A DNA stretch of 64,000 bases from Glycine soja. Taxonomy: Eukaryota; Streptophyta; Magnoliopsida; Fabales; Fabaceae. Of this stretch, positions 43,654 through 55,690 are shown piece after piece (the first letter of the stretch is position 1; every line of letters starts with the position of its first letter). A program made the translations under genes and the position numbers. The stretch lies in contig NC_041003.1 of NCBI RefSeq assembly GCF_004193775.1, forward strand, positions 22,678,573 to 22,742,572. Direction: 5' to 3'. Under the pieces are notes generated by a model. That model was not told where the DNA came from and did not search any database. It saw only the letters and a list, made by a program, of their open reading frames with translations.

Positions 43654-44766
43654 TGATTAAGTTCATTTTTTATTTTATTTTATTTTTCAAGGAAAGAATG
43701 CAATGAGCAATGCAAGCAATGAAAAGCATGGATGTATGCGAATGGTGTACAGTTGAAGTATTGCGAATTTTTACACAGGATATGGGGTTGAATCAATTTA
43801 GATTTTCAACATGGTCCATGACATCTTTGTCAAGGTGAAACTGGAAGTAACAAGGACATCAATAATCCTAAATATGTTTGGCAGTAGACGAAGCAGTGAT
43901 GTGACTCGACTCATCTTTTGCCCCAATTTTGCAAGACGGTTACTTCCATATTTCAACTTGACTTGATGAACCTTTTTGTAAAAGCATGAGCTTGGTTCAA
44001 CCCTATAATCCAAGGAATGGCAATTCTGATCGCCAATACTTCAACAACATCTCATAGGGATGAATGACTCGGGCATACTTTAAGCTTATGCACGGAAAAT
44101 GTAATTATGAAATTGAGATGCCCGAAGAAACACCCTTTCCTAGTTAACCATGCATTAGGTACCATGTTCAATTATTTTGTCTTTAAGTGAAACGGGTTTA
44201 TGATCCCAACATGGTTGGCTCGTGGTGCCTAACACATGGAACTAAGAATGTAGTGTGAAGTTTCACGCTTCCCCCTTTTTGTTTTTGTTTTGTAGAGGAA
44301 AACGCAAGGATGAGCAAACATGAAAACAAATGGTATGCAATTTTGCAGATCAAAAAGTTTGTTGAACGCATATGCATGATGATGCCATGACTCATGCAAA
44401 ATGTGAGGCCGGAATATGATAACGGACAAATGCAGGATATGTCCATTATGATGTTATGAAGAGATGCTTATGCGATGCATGATATGAATGCATTTTACGG
44501 ACACGAGAGCCCGGAAAATTATCTCTTCTTACTTGCGCATTTGGGGGCGCAGTGCCCCATGTGTACAATTAAGAAGGTGATATGGACCTTCCGGCTTCCC
44601 GTGACAAAGGACGAGACCAACATACAATGCATGCTAGAGAAAAAAAATGCGGGAGTGATTTGATTTGCACAAGTTTTTTTTTTTTGGAGTAAAACATGGG
44701 ATCAACTCATTTTATTTCAAAAAGGAAGTCGTATCTAGTCAAGGTCTGAGAGACCATACAAGTTTC
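43654..44766 (-). other. Ogre-2 ORF1-gag spacer with leader-like duplicate
   Basis: Matches 6484-7540. The leader-like block is about 44455-44655. Confidence 0.55.
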
Positions 44767-46628
44767 CTAACGATTTCTAATTATGTGGGCCATTAAGTTT
44801 ATCATATGCTGACAATAGCCGAGAAGCCCATGAATCTCTTCGGGGGCGGAGTAGGTGTCTGCCATTGCCTTGGCCTTGGCTAACAATCGGGGAAGTTCTT
44901 GACTCCCGTTCAAGGTAAGAGCAAACCGATCCATCCACATGGTTGCCTCTTGGTGTAAAGAGTCGATCACCCTTCCTCTAGCCCTTTCGCGTATACTTGG
45001 GTATATTCGTCCGCAATCCTATGCTCGTGGGCCGCGGCTAGACCTAACTCTTCTTGGTACTTGGCAATGATAGCTAGCATGTTGGTCTCCGTCTCGCATA
45101 AACGCTGAGACAAGCTTCTTTTGGACCTCGAAGAGGCAACTAACTCCTCTTTCAAAACCATGCTATGTGCTCGCGAGTGGTCCCTTTCTTCCTTTCGCAA
45201 CTTGAGTTCACTATTGCTACCCCATAGAGCTCCGCGAAATTTGTTCCGGCCATACTCTTCCTTGCGAGCCCTCTTGGTCTCTTGTTCAAGGGCTCTTGCG
45301 GTAATTGCATTCTCTTCCCGTAACCCGGCACACTCCTTCCGAACGTGTGTAGCGGCCAACTTGAACTTCTCCTTGGCAAGTTTTGCCTTTCCTAACTCGC
45401 TTTTGAGAGCTTGGACTTCTTTGTCTTCTTCCGGTGCTTCAAAATTCTCTTCGCTGACGACTTTTAACTTGGCGAGCCAATCTAAACCTCGTATATGAAC
45501 TTTTAGCCATTCGTGGTACCCACCAATGATGCCATTACGAATGCCTCTAAGCTCTTGATCTTTCCTTAACGGGGTTTCCCACGCCTTATGGATTCTTTGT
45601 ATAGTCTTGGAATTTCGTGCGCCGAAATCCCTCACAAGGAAAAGAGACATGCTTTCTTCCGTCGGTGCTCCCCTCATGGGGTACCCTAGTTGTCTTATAG
45701 CGAGCGCGGGATTGTAGTTAATACAACCCCTCGTTCCTACCAGCGGAATGTTTGGGTATCTTCCACATGAGAAAAGGACTCCTTCTTTTCCTTCCTTCCA
45801 TCGGGGGAACCAACTGATTGTTCTACCTCCTATCCCGGCCAAGAGCTGGTCCCAATCTATTCTCCTCTTTTCAGTACATGAGCGATGGCTTAGGAGCGGA
45901 CATGGATGTCTTGTGTCTTGTTGGAACAAGTGTGAAACCAACCAAACACAGAGGGCGGGTAAGCAACAGATGATCCGTGCGCTACTCTTTTCGCACCTTC
46001 GGTCAAATGTGTCAAATAGATCTGCCAAGACAGCTACCACCGGACTTTCCTTGCTATGGTGGTAGGCAAGGAAAGCGTCGATTGCTGCTAGGTCTATCAA
46101 ACCATCCACGTTTGGAAAGAGGACGACCCCAAAAATTAGCAAAGCTAACACATCCATAAACGGGACCCAGTCTCCTTGATTGGCCATACCCCTCGCCTTG
46201 TCTTCTAGGTACTTCTGTGGCAGGCCCGCTATGCCGTTCCGAGTCTGTTTTATGCGGTACAAACCTCTGGCTGAATCCTTGACCACAGTTGCAATTCTGC
46301 TCAAAGAGGGGAGACACCCGGAGGAAAGATATGGTTTTCTTCCCCCGAGAGGACATCCTAGAATTTCTTCAAATTCTTCAATGGTTGGTACTAATTGGAA
46401 GTCTCCGAATGTGAAGCATCTCAAAGGCTGGTCGTAGTATTGGGTAAGTGATGCAACGGCTTCTATGGACACCTCTGCTATGGTCAACTCTAAGATCTTT
46501 CCGTAAGTCTTGCGGAAGGCTTGCATTTGGAGGGGTTCCATCAACCGCCCTAATTCCTTGATGCTGGTGGTATCTAGGCTTTTGACCTTGACTTGGTAGA
46601 ACCTCTTGCCGGTTTGATTTGTTCCCAT
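44767..46628 (-). pseudogene. Ogre-2 ORF1 (DUF7745-like), one frameshift
   Basis: Nearly identical to the intact ORF at 7541-9406. A short deletion (about 4 bp net, at about 44983; Ogre-1 has GCCTCTTTTTCCGCG where Ogre-2 has GCCCTTTCGCG, plus strand) shifts the frame after QVYA. About 70 C-terminal residues (DSLHQEATMWMDRF to IIRNR) are then in another frame. The N-terminal domain and most of the coiled coil remain open, so a truncated product of about 550 residues is possible. Confidence 0.88.
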
Positions 46629-47481
46629 GCTTACTAAAGTGAGACAAAAGCTGGTGCAAATCAAAACTCCGATATCTTATGGGTGGGATGGATGAATGCA
46701 TGATGGAATGCATATGACACAGATGCAATCTAGGAATGCGGGGGTCCGGGGAATTCGTCCCCTTCTTAGACACAACGTCTAGGGGTAGCAAAGTGCCCCA
46801 ACGTACGTTTTTAAGAAGGCGACACGGACCCTCCGTTGGTTTGTTTACACAAGGGATCAAGACAGAACCCATATGCGATGCCTATGCAAAAGACACAATG
46901 CGGGAATGTACACAGTATGACAATATTCACTGAACATAAGCAACAGGGTATATGATACTTATGCATGGCAGTGTGAAAAATGGCACGCAGCGTGTTTGCT
47001 CGTGCCCCTATTTAAGGGACCTATAAGGGAAAGAACTAACTAGGCATTTAGTGATAACCCCCAAGGTAGTCATATCTCTTTTGATGGTTTCTAGAGGTAT
47101 TATCCTCTTTGAAGAACATATTGTAGCAGTAGGGACTACTAGCAACAATAAGTTTTCAAAGAGAAAAGCTCTAGATGAGGGTTCACTGTAATCAAGCAAG
47201 TCGGAGACCTAGCATGATCACAGATTCACCTCCACTCCTTATGTTCTCACGAACCCGGGTATAGGGCCCTTTTTTCACTCACAGTGTGTGCAAATAGTGT
47301 TGGTGTTTGTGTGCATAAAATGAATAAATATTTTACTTCATGCATACATTTTAAAACACACTAAAAGCAACAAATAGTTTATATACACAAGAACATAAAA
47401 CAAATAAAGGGAAACCAACAAAGGAGAAAGTCATGATAAAACATTGCACAAGATTAAATGGCCTAACTCTCTAAAAAAAGG
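46629..47481 (-). other. Ogre-2 5' leader
   Basis: Non-coding, close match to 9407-10250. Confidence 0.6.
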
Positions 47482-47499
47482 TCCCCAGTGGAGTCGCCA
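47482..47499 (-). promoter_or_regulatory. Ogre-2 primer binding site
   Basis: Minus strand TGGCGACTCCACTGGGGA, two bases inside the 5' LTR; identical to Ogre-1. Confidence 0.83.
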
Positions 47500-47501
47500 A
47501 C

Positions 47502-49475
47502 TGTCGCAACCTACCCTTCGGCAGGAGGGCGACGCGTGACTCGCGGGATGCGTGTTCCACGAAAGGAATACGCGCGGAGTCGCCACCAACGTTTATTTGA
47601 GGAAAACGTCGGAAAAACCGGAAAAGACGCGATCTACGAACTTTTTAGTGAAAGGTTCGGGAGTTGTATTTACGCACGGGGAAGGTATTAGCACCCCACG
47701 CGCCCGTCCCAAGGGACGACAGCCTTTAATCGAATGTGCAAACATGACTTTGATTTTTATGTTCCCTTTTATGTTCTTATTTCCTTTATACCCTTTTTAT
47801 ATTTTTTCTTTTTGTGGTCGACAAGGGTGTTTCCCTTTGCTCCTACGTATTCCTCAATTGCGATGAGGAAATCAGACCTACGTAGTTCTTTTTGGAACAA
47901 AGTGTTTGGTTAAATTGTTTTTGTCTTTTTTGCAAAATATGTTTTTATTGAACAAAAGGTCATTTAAGGTGTTGGACCATTAAACGGTCTTTTGATTTTG
48001 AAAGATGAGAAACGTTAAGGCGTTGGACCATTAACGATCTCTTGTTTTTGAAAGGAGAGAAACGTTAAGGCATTGGACCATTAACGATCTCTTATTTTTG
48101 AAAGGAGAGAAACGTTAAGGCATTGGACCATTAACGATCTCTTGGGGTGGTCGACAAAAGCGGGGCTTTTGCTCCTACGTATCCTCAATGAGGAACTCAG
48201 ACCTACGTAGTTCTTTCCTATCAAGTGATTTTATTTTAAGAGGTGATCATTTTAAGGCGTTGGACCTTAAAAATGATCCATTTTACTTAGTGAGAAAATG
48301 AAATGACAAACTTCAAAAAGCCTATTTTTTATGGACGAGCTTGACTAGGCGAATTGATTTTAGCCTTTAGTTTCACTTTAGTTATTAATCAATTCGATTA
48401 AGAATGAGAAATCCCAAAGAGAAAACGTCCGATTGATTTTCCGCTTTATTTCACTAAAAAGATATTTTTTTTTTTATTATTATATTATTTTTTACCTCTT
48501 TTTGATTTCCAACGTGGTTATGGCATGACCGAACGGTCGGAATTGATTTTAACCGAAGTTAACGGATAATACAATTCAAACGTTCGGTGGAAATTTATTT
48601 TATTTTTAAGTTAAGTGAGAAACGACTTAAGTAAAATGGCTTAAGCACGTCAACAGGGGGTATAAAAAGTAAACAAAACGAGAATAAAAATGCACGAAAC
48701 ACAATGTGGACCACTACGGGTGCATAGAATGAATCGAAAAGCTTGGTTCGAGGTACTTACCCGTTGAAGATCGAAGAACGATGAAGAACGAATGAAGAAC
48801 GGTCGAAGAACGATCGAAACCTTTGCGAGATTCCTCACGGAAAACGTTACGGAAACGTTTCGGAAGCGCCTCGGCTTAGATTTTCTTCACGGAAACAATT
48901 TTTCCAAGCAAATTCGAAAGAGAGAGAAGTGCCTAAGGGGCTGGACCTTTTTCTTCTTGCATTCCTCCCCTATTTATAGCAAAATAGGCGAGGTGGTTGC
49001 CGCCCAGCTCGCCCAGGCGAGCAGGGTTGCTTCCTCCAGAAGCAACCGCCTTCTGGAGGAATCTTCTGGAGGGCCCAAATGGGCCTGGGTGCTATTTGCA
49101 CCCCCATTTTTACTAAGTACACCCCCTCTGCTGTTTTTTGGTGATTCTTTTTTCGTAAAGTTACGGAAACTTACGAATTTCGTAACGATACTTGTTTTCT
49201 TTCCGTAATGTTACGGAACCTTGCGGATTACATAATCATCCCCTTTTTGACTTACGGAATGTTACGGAACCTCACTTAATTATGCAACGATGCTTCCTTT
49301 TGATTTCCGGTGTGTCACGGAAACTTACGGATTGTGCATCAATATTTTTTTGGTTTTCCGGCATGTCCCGAAATTTCACAAATTGCCTAATGATGGGTGC
49401 CAAGCACCTCACGAGGACCAAAGAATGGTCGCACGTCATCGAGCAAAGGTTCCCGGACGAAATTAGGGTATGACA
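47502..49475 (-). repeat. Ogre-2 5' LTR
   Basis: TGTCGCAACC...GGGTATGACA on the plus strand, 1974 bp. Its near identity with 31830-33808 shows the pair belongs to one insertion. Three 50-bp units (AACGTTAAGG at 48011, 48061, 48111). Confidence 0.95.
48969..48979 (-). promoter_or_regulatory. Ogre-2 5' LTR TATA box
   Basis: Minus strand CTATAAATAGG, upstream of the Ogre-2 leader. It follows the ACGGAA-motif cluster at about 49155-49340. Confidence 0.65.
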
Positions 49476-49480
49476 CCAAT
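49476..49480. repeat. Target-site duplication CCAAT (right copy)
   Basis: Partner of 31825-31829. Confidence 0.93.
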
Positions 49481-50900
49481 GCTAAGAGAATCGGAGCAAC
49501 TAGGGAAAAAAAGGAAGGAAGGAGATACCCATGTCGTTACTTCGGCACCCGCATGGGTCAAGCCCCCGCAGACCTCTCATGGTACGCATCAGAACGCGCA
49601 AGATCATTCGAGCTTTTCAGCTCACGCCAGGAACTCTTCCAATTCAGCACCTATACAGCCTAAGGCGCCAGCCCCCATCTAGAGGGAGGCCCCCCAAGCT
49701 CTGGCTCCAACCATGACTCGCCCGGCCAGTAATGCCCACTTTGGCGCCGGTTCCAACGCGATGAGGAACTTTGCCTTGAAGCCAATTCCAGAATTCACCC
49801 CACTCCCAATGACGTACGAAGACCTCTTGCCGTCCCTCATCACCAACCAAATGGCCGTAATAACTCCCGGGAAGATCTACCAACCCCCTTTCCCAAAGTG
49901 GTACGATCCTAACGCAACTTGCACGTACCATGGGAATACCCTGGGGCATTCCATCGAAAAATGCCTGGCCGTTAAATAAAAGGTCCAACATTTGATAGAT
50001 GTCGGATGGCTGACATTTCAAGAGGATCGGCCCAACGTAAAAACCAACCCGCTCGCCAATCATGGAGGGGGAGCGGTTAATGCCATTGAGTCAGATAGGC
50101 CGCGCAGGTCTAAGCCTTGAAAGGACGTGGCGACCTCTAGGAGGTTTATCTTTGAGGCCCTACAAAAGGGAGGTGTAATTCCCCACGGTGGGCATGAAGA
50201 GGATTCTTGTTTGTTGCATCCCGGCGAGCTACATAACATGGAAACATGTTTAGCAGTTGAGGAATTGTTGCAACGAATGATAGATCAAGGCCGACTGGAA
50301 GTCGGCGAGGAGGGGAGGGAAGAGCAGCATGTATGTATGCAGTCCGTGGATGAGAGAAGTTTTGGAAGGCCTAAACCTTTGGTGATATATTTCACCAAGG
50401 ACGCAGCTTCACAAAAGCCCCGATACCCCTCAGCAGCTAAACCTGTTCCTTTCCCATACCAAAATAGCCACGTAGTCCCGTGGAGGTATACACCTCCGAG
50501 TGAAAGGAAAGAAGAAGCCACCGACAACAGCTCGTTGTCGCCCAAGGTAACCAATATCACGGGGTTGAGCGGTGTGACCCACAGCGGTCGTGTGTTTGCA
50601 CCCCCCGACCTGCTGACACAACCCGTAAACGTTAAGGGGAAGGCAAAGGTGGTGAAAGAACAAAATGACAAGACGACCCTCACTCCGAAAGAGGATATTC
50701 CAGTGAAAGGTCTTCCAGAGAAAAGGGATGGCTGCGGCAAGAAGGAAGTGTCGCTAGAGGAAGCAAGCGAGTTTCTCTGCATTATTCAGCAGAGCGAGTT
50801 CAAGGTCATTGAGCAGCTCAACAAAACCCCGGCCAGGGTCTCTCTTTTGGAATTACTCATGAGCTCTGAGCCTCATCGAGCTTTGCTAGTAAAGTCTTAA
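49481..50900 (+). pseudogene. Ogre-3 gag, second part, to protease boundary
   Basis: Continues the gag frame interrupted at 31829 (AKRIGATREKKEG), then shifts frame by an indel in the A-rich run near 49507-49525. Next come a proline-rich segment, FTPLPMTYEDLLPSL and the degenerate zinc-like CTYHGNTLGHSIEKC. Stops: TAG at about 49680, TAA after CLAVK (49977) and TGA at about 50118. From 50127 a 257-codon open stretch holds the linker that normally precedes the Ogre protease (VIYFTKDAA, EASEFLCIIQQSEFKVIEQLNKTPARVSLLELL). Confidence 0.85.
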
Positions 50901-51039
50901 ACGAAGCTCACATGGCCCAAGATATCTCTTTAGAAGGCTTTGGAGGGCCCGTCAATAATATCACTGCCAAAAATTATCTCGCCTTTGCTGAAGAAGAAAT
51001 CCCCGCTGATGGGGAATGTTCTGTTACAAGGTGATGTCC

Positions 51040-53745
51040 TTTTGACTCAAGAATGCTGGGGCAACTTATCAGCGGGCCATGGTAGCTTTGTTCCACGATA
51101 TGATGCACCAAGAGATTGAGGTCCATGTGGACGACATAATTGCCAAATCTAAGACCAAGGAGGAACACCTTGTCAACCTACGGAAGTTGTTCGAAAGGCT
51201 TAGGAAGTACCAATTGAGGTTAAACCCCGCTAAGTGCACTTTCGGGGTCAAATCAGGGAAATTGCTAGGTTTCATCGTAAGCCAGAAAGGGATAGAGGTG
51301 GACCCCGAAAAGGTGAAGGCCATCCTTGAGATGTCGGAACCCCGTACCGAGAGGCAAGTCCGAGGTTTCCTGGGACGTTTGAATTATATTGCCAGATTCA
51401 TATCACAGCTCACTGCTATTTGTGAGCCGTTGTTCAATCTCTTACGCAAAAACCAAACCGTCCGCTGGAACGAGGATTGTCAAGAGGCGTTTGGAAGGAT
51501 CAAACAGTGTCTCATGAACCCTCCTGTGCTTATGTCGTCGATACCCGGAAGGCCTCTCATCTTGTATATGACAATTTTGAACGAGTCGATGGGGTGTATG
51601 CTGGGGCAACATGACGAGTCCGAGAAGAGAAAGCGCGCTATCTACTACTTGAGTAAGAAGTTCATGGCCTGTGAAATGAATTACTCCCTGCTCGAAAGAA
51701 CGTGTTGTGCTTTAGTCTGGGCATCCCACCAGCTAAGACAATATATGCTGAGCCATACTACCTGGTTGATATCCAAGATGGACCCGGTCAAGTACATCTT
51801 TGAAAAGCCTGCTCTCACAGGACGGATCGCCTGGTGGCAAGTCTTGCTATCCGAGTTTGATATAGTTTACGTCACCCAAAAGATGATAAAAGGAAGCGCC
51901 TTAGCAGATTATTTGGCTCAGCAGCCTCTCAACGACTATCAGCCCATGCATCCCGAATTCCCGGATGAGGACATCATGGCCTTGTTTGAGGATAAACTAG
52001 ACAAGGACAGGGACAAATGGACCGTATGGTTTAATGGAGCGTCAAACGTTCTAGGCCATGGCATTGGAGCAGTATTGGTCTCTCCAGACAATCAATGCAT
52101 ACCTTTCACGGCCAGGTTGGGATTTGACTGCACCAACAATATGGCCGAGTATGAAGCGTGTGCCCTGGCCGTCCAGGCGGCAATTGACTCTAATGTCAAA
52201 CTGCTCAAAGTGTACGGGGACTCGGCACTAGTGATTCACCAGCTGAGAGGGGAATGGGAAACTAGAGACCCCAAGCTGATACCCTACAAAGCCTATATCA
52301 AGGAGTTGGCTGATTCCTTTGATGAGATCTCCTTCCATCATGTTCCCCGGGAGGAAAATCAAATGGCGGATGCGCTTGCTACTTTGGCATCCATGTTCCA
52401 GCTAACACCGCACGGGGATCTACCATACATTGAGCTCTGGTGTCATGGCAAACCCGCACATTGTTGTCGGTTGGAAGAGGAACGGGACGGTAAGCCGTGG
52501 TATTTCGATATCAAGCGATATGTTGAAAGCAAAGAGTACCTACCGGAGGCTTCCGACAATGATAAAAGGACATTGAGGAGATTGGTGGTCGACTTCTTCA
52601 TGAGAGGGAGCATACTATATAAAAGAAACCATGACATAACTCTCCTACGATGCGTGGATGCCAAAGAGGCGAACCATATGATTAAGGAAGTCCATGAGGG
52701 TTCGTTTGGAATGCACACCAATGGGCATGCTATGGCCAGGAAGATCCTGAGAGCAGGTTATTACTGGCTCACCATGGAAAGTGATTGTTGCATCCATGTA
52801 AGGAAATGCCATAAATGTCAAGCGTTCGCGGACAACGTCAATGCTCCACCTCATCCCCTGAATGTCATGTCTGCCCCTTGGCCCTCTTCCATGTGGGGGA
52901 TAGACGTCATAGGGGCCATCGAACCCAAGGCTTCGAACGGTCATCGCTTCATTCTCGTGGCAATATATTATTTCACCAAATGGGTCGAAGCGGCTTCCTA
53001 CACCAATGTCATGAGGAGTGTAGTGGTCAGATTCATAAAGAGGGAGCTGATTTGTCGGTACGGACTCCCTAGGAAGATCATTACTGACAATGGTACCAAT
53101 CTGAATAACAAGATGATGCAGGAGATGTGCGCGGATTTCAAAATCCAGCATCACAATTCCACGCCCTACCGACCAAAGATGAACGGAGCCGTGGAAGCAG
53201 CCAACAAGAATATTATGAAAATTATTCAGAAGATGACAGTGTTATACAAAGATTGGCATGAGATGTTGTCTTTTGCCCCTTGCATGGATACCGACCTTCT
53301 GTATGAACTTCTACTGGGGCAACACCATATTCCTTGGTTTATGGAACAGAAGCGGTACTCCCATTCGAAGTTGAGATCCCTTCCCAGAGGATACTAGCAG
53401 AATCAGGCTTAGAAGAATCAGAGTGGGCTCAAACGCACCACGATCAACTCAACCTTATTGAAGGTAAGCGCTTGACGGCCATGAGCCATGGGCACCTGTA
53501 TCAACAAAGAATGAACAATGCGTTCGACAAGAAGGTGCGCTTGCGCCGGTTCCACGAGGGGGACCTTGTACTGAAAAAGATGTCCCACGCTGTAAAGATA
53601 ATCGAGGGAAGTGGGCCCCGAACTACGAAGGGCCTTTCGTCATGAAATGGCTTTTTCCGAAGGGGCCCTAGTGCTTACCAACATGGATGGCGAGGAGCTA
53701 CCTTTACCCGTGAATTCTGATATTGTCAAGTGATACTACATTTAG
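51040..53745 (+). pseudogene. Ogre-3 pol: RT remnant, RNase H, second RNase H, integrase
   Basis: Open for 772 codons (51079-53397). RT starts at the TYQRAM block with catalytic HVDDII; fingers/palm motifs upstream and the whole protease active site are deleted at about 51030. Then comes RNase H (IYYLSKKFM, CALVWASHQL), then a second, archaeal-type RNase H as in Tat/Ogre elements (WFNGAS ... NNMAEYEAC ... YGDSALVIHQ ... MADALATLA). Its first catalytic Asp is Asn (52033-52035). Integrase has the H-H-C-C site (EVHEGSFGMH ... CHKC) and D609, D670, E706 (D-D35-E) intact. A frameshift near 53280, a TGA and a TGA near the end (53731) break the tail. Confidence 0.92.
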
Positions 53746-55690
53746 AATCTGGGGCAATTAAAGATGTTGCTGCATGTTCTTTTGTTTTTTTGTGTTCTTC
53801 TTTGTTTCCCCAGGGATTCCTATCTACTCTAATTCTCTCGTCATAGTCTTCTAAAAAGAAGAGAACATGAGTTTGAGGCTTCAGTCCTCACTTTGTGCTT
53901 TAAACCATGTGCAGTTTATGATAACCTGAGCCTTTTCGCTCAGTCCATGGGATGCCCCAAGCGCTTAATTAAAACTGAACCTAACCAGCTTTCACTAAAA
54001 AGATTGTTGCATTTAAAAACATTCATGCATACGCATACGCATGCATATTTTGTGATAACAGGGGTAGAATCGTCTTAGGCAGTGGTCAGATGCCGGGACG
54101 AAGCTGAAGGCGGAAACCGAATCAAGGTAAAATGGTAACGCGGCCACAGTTTGCCACGCAATGTTGTTTCCTACTTTAAGGTACTTAGAGACGGACGCAA
54201 GTAGAGGCTAGGGTCACGACCGATAGATCATCGTCCCTTGCCTAGCTCTGGACAAATGGAAAGCGCCGCTGCAAGGCAGCCTAGTATCCTTTAAATTCCC
54301 GGTAGTTATTACTGTTGAGTCTTTAAAGTAAATATTGGATGCCTAATCTACCCTGAGGGGGGTTCGAGTAAGCAAACGCCGACCCATAGCAAGCCTGGGC
54401 GAGCACCCCTGCACTTGGAAATATAAAAAATGAGGGAGGGGGAGTTTTTCTGCACCCAAAAACTCCCCCCCCCCTCATTCAAAAAAAAGAAAGCTACGGG
54501 ATTCACAAATTTTTGCAGCCCTAAGTCACCATTTTTGTGTTTTTGCTTCCATTTTTGCACTCTTGCCCACTCCCTACCAGTAAGTGCACTTTCCCTTGAT
54601 TATTTGGCTCTCCATTGATGTGTTTTAGTGCTTTAGTTGCTCATTTTTGCAAAATTCGTGAAGCAATTCATATGTGAATCCATGCTTGTTTTCGTTGAAT
54701 TAAGGGGTTGTAAGGAATGGCCTTAGGCCTATGGTGCATTCTGGAGTAATGGGGCATGCCACATTGCCCCTATTCCCTTGCTATTCATGCCTAAACATGC
54801 GCCCACCAAGTGCTCGGTGAAATGCCTCAATGACATTTGGGCATGGTTTTGTGAACTTTGGATTGTAGGGTTGTTTTATATGTATAGGGACAACATGTAG
54901 AGGTTAAAATGAGTGCCCGAATGCGATTCTAGGCCTAGGAACCCAAGCTTTTGATTTCAATACAAGAAAGCATAAAAATGAGGGCATTGTGATAGGGATT
55001 TCCCTTTAGGCCAGCGGCTGATTTTTGGGGCTGCATCATGATGTTTGCCTAGTTTGTGTAAAGATGTTATTCACCATGTACATATATATATAGGATAGGT
55101 AGCTAGAGATAAGACCCTTCAAATAAAACGTGTATATGTTGAATAGGTGGTCAAGCGCTTTATAAATGTACACACGTTTGAATGTGGCACAAGAATGCTT
55201 CCCAAAATGAATATATGATGTGGAATTGCCTCTCAAGTGTAGATAGATGGCATGAGAATTCCTTTTCAAATGAATGCAAGTGTGTGCATGACATGAGATG
55301 GGCTCCAATGTGCATATATGTATAAATAAATGTGAATGAAACAAACAAAATTTTTTTGTATGTTAATAAAATACTTCAAATGTGCGTAGGTAATTTTTGA
55401 TAGCAAAATACTTTGAAAATGGACATGTGTAATTTTGGCACAATACCTTGAGTAGGCATATATGAATTCTTTTCAAAAAAATATATGTGTGGTAACTAGA
55501 ATGTTTTGAATATCCTTGTATATTGATATAAATAGCAGGATACTTGGCGCGTGTGCACGTTGGTAAATGTTCTTCTTTAAGGAAATGTGTGCACAAGTTT
55601 GTTCTAAATCGAAAAGATTAGCATGCCGTTCTTGCTTTAAAATAGCATTTCCTTGTAAACTAACTTTCCAAATGTTTGTCCTCGTAGGAA
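53746..55690 (+). other. Ogre-3 spacer between integrase and PF20167-like ORF
   Basis: No coding domain. Features: a C run at about 54464-54475, AT-rich sequence with TATATATATA near 55083, and from about 55150 to 55550 degenerate copies of the AGCAAAATAC / GGCACAATACC tandem repeat also found at 661-925 and 37250-37590. Confidence 0.55.

Larger units (their letters stand above)
31830..49475 (-). mobile_element. Ogre-2: structurally complete non-autonomous Ogre-like element, 17646 bp
   Basis: Minus strand: 5' LTR 47502-49475, PBS 47482-47499, ORF1 (one frameshift) 44767-46628, gag remnant 41820-43653, captured Copia solo LTR 40634-41360, minisatellite 38715-39928, PF20167-like remnant 37897-38640, tandem repeats, PPT 33809-33825, 3' LTR 31830-33808, flanked by CCAAT. 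By eye the two LTRs differ at about ten substitutions plus small indels over nearly 2 kb, so the insertion is recent. There is no RT, RNase H or integrase, so movement must have used enzymes from another Ogre. Confidence 0.93.

Noticed and set aside
1..47501. Segmental duplication of 1-10270 and 36538-47501
   Set aside because: Flanks differ (Copia integrase versus Ogre-3 gag), and Ogre-2 has its own CCAAT duplication. Two independent transpositions explain this better.
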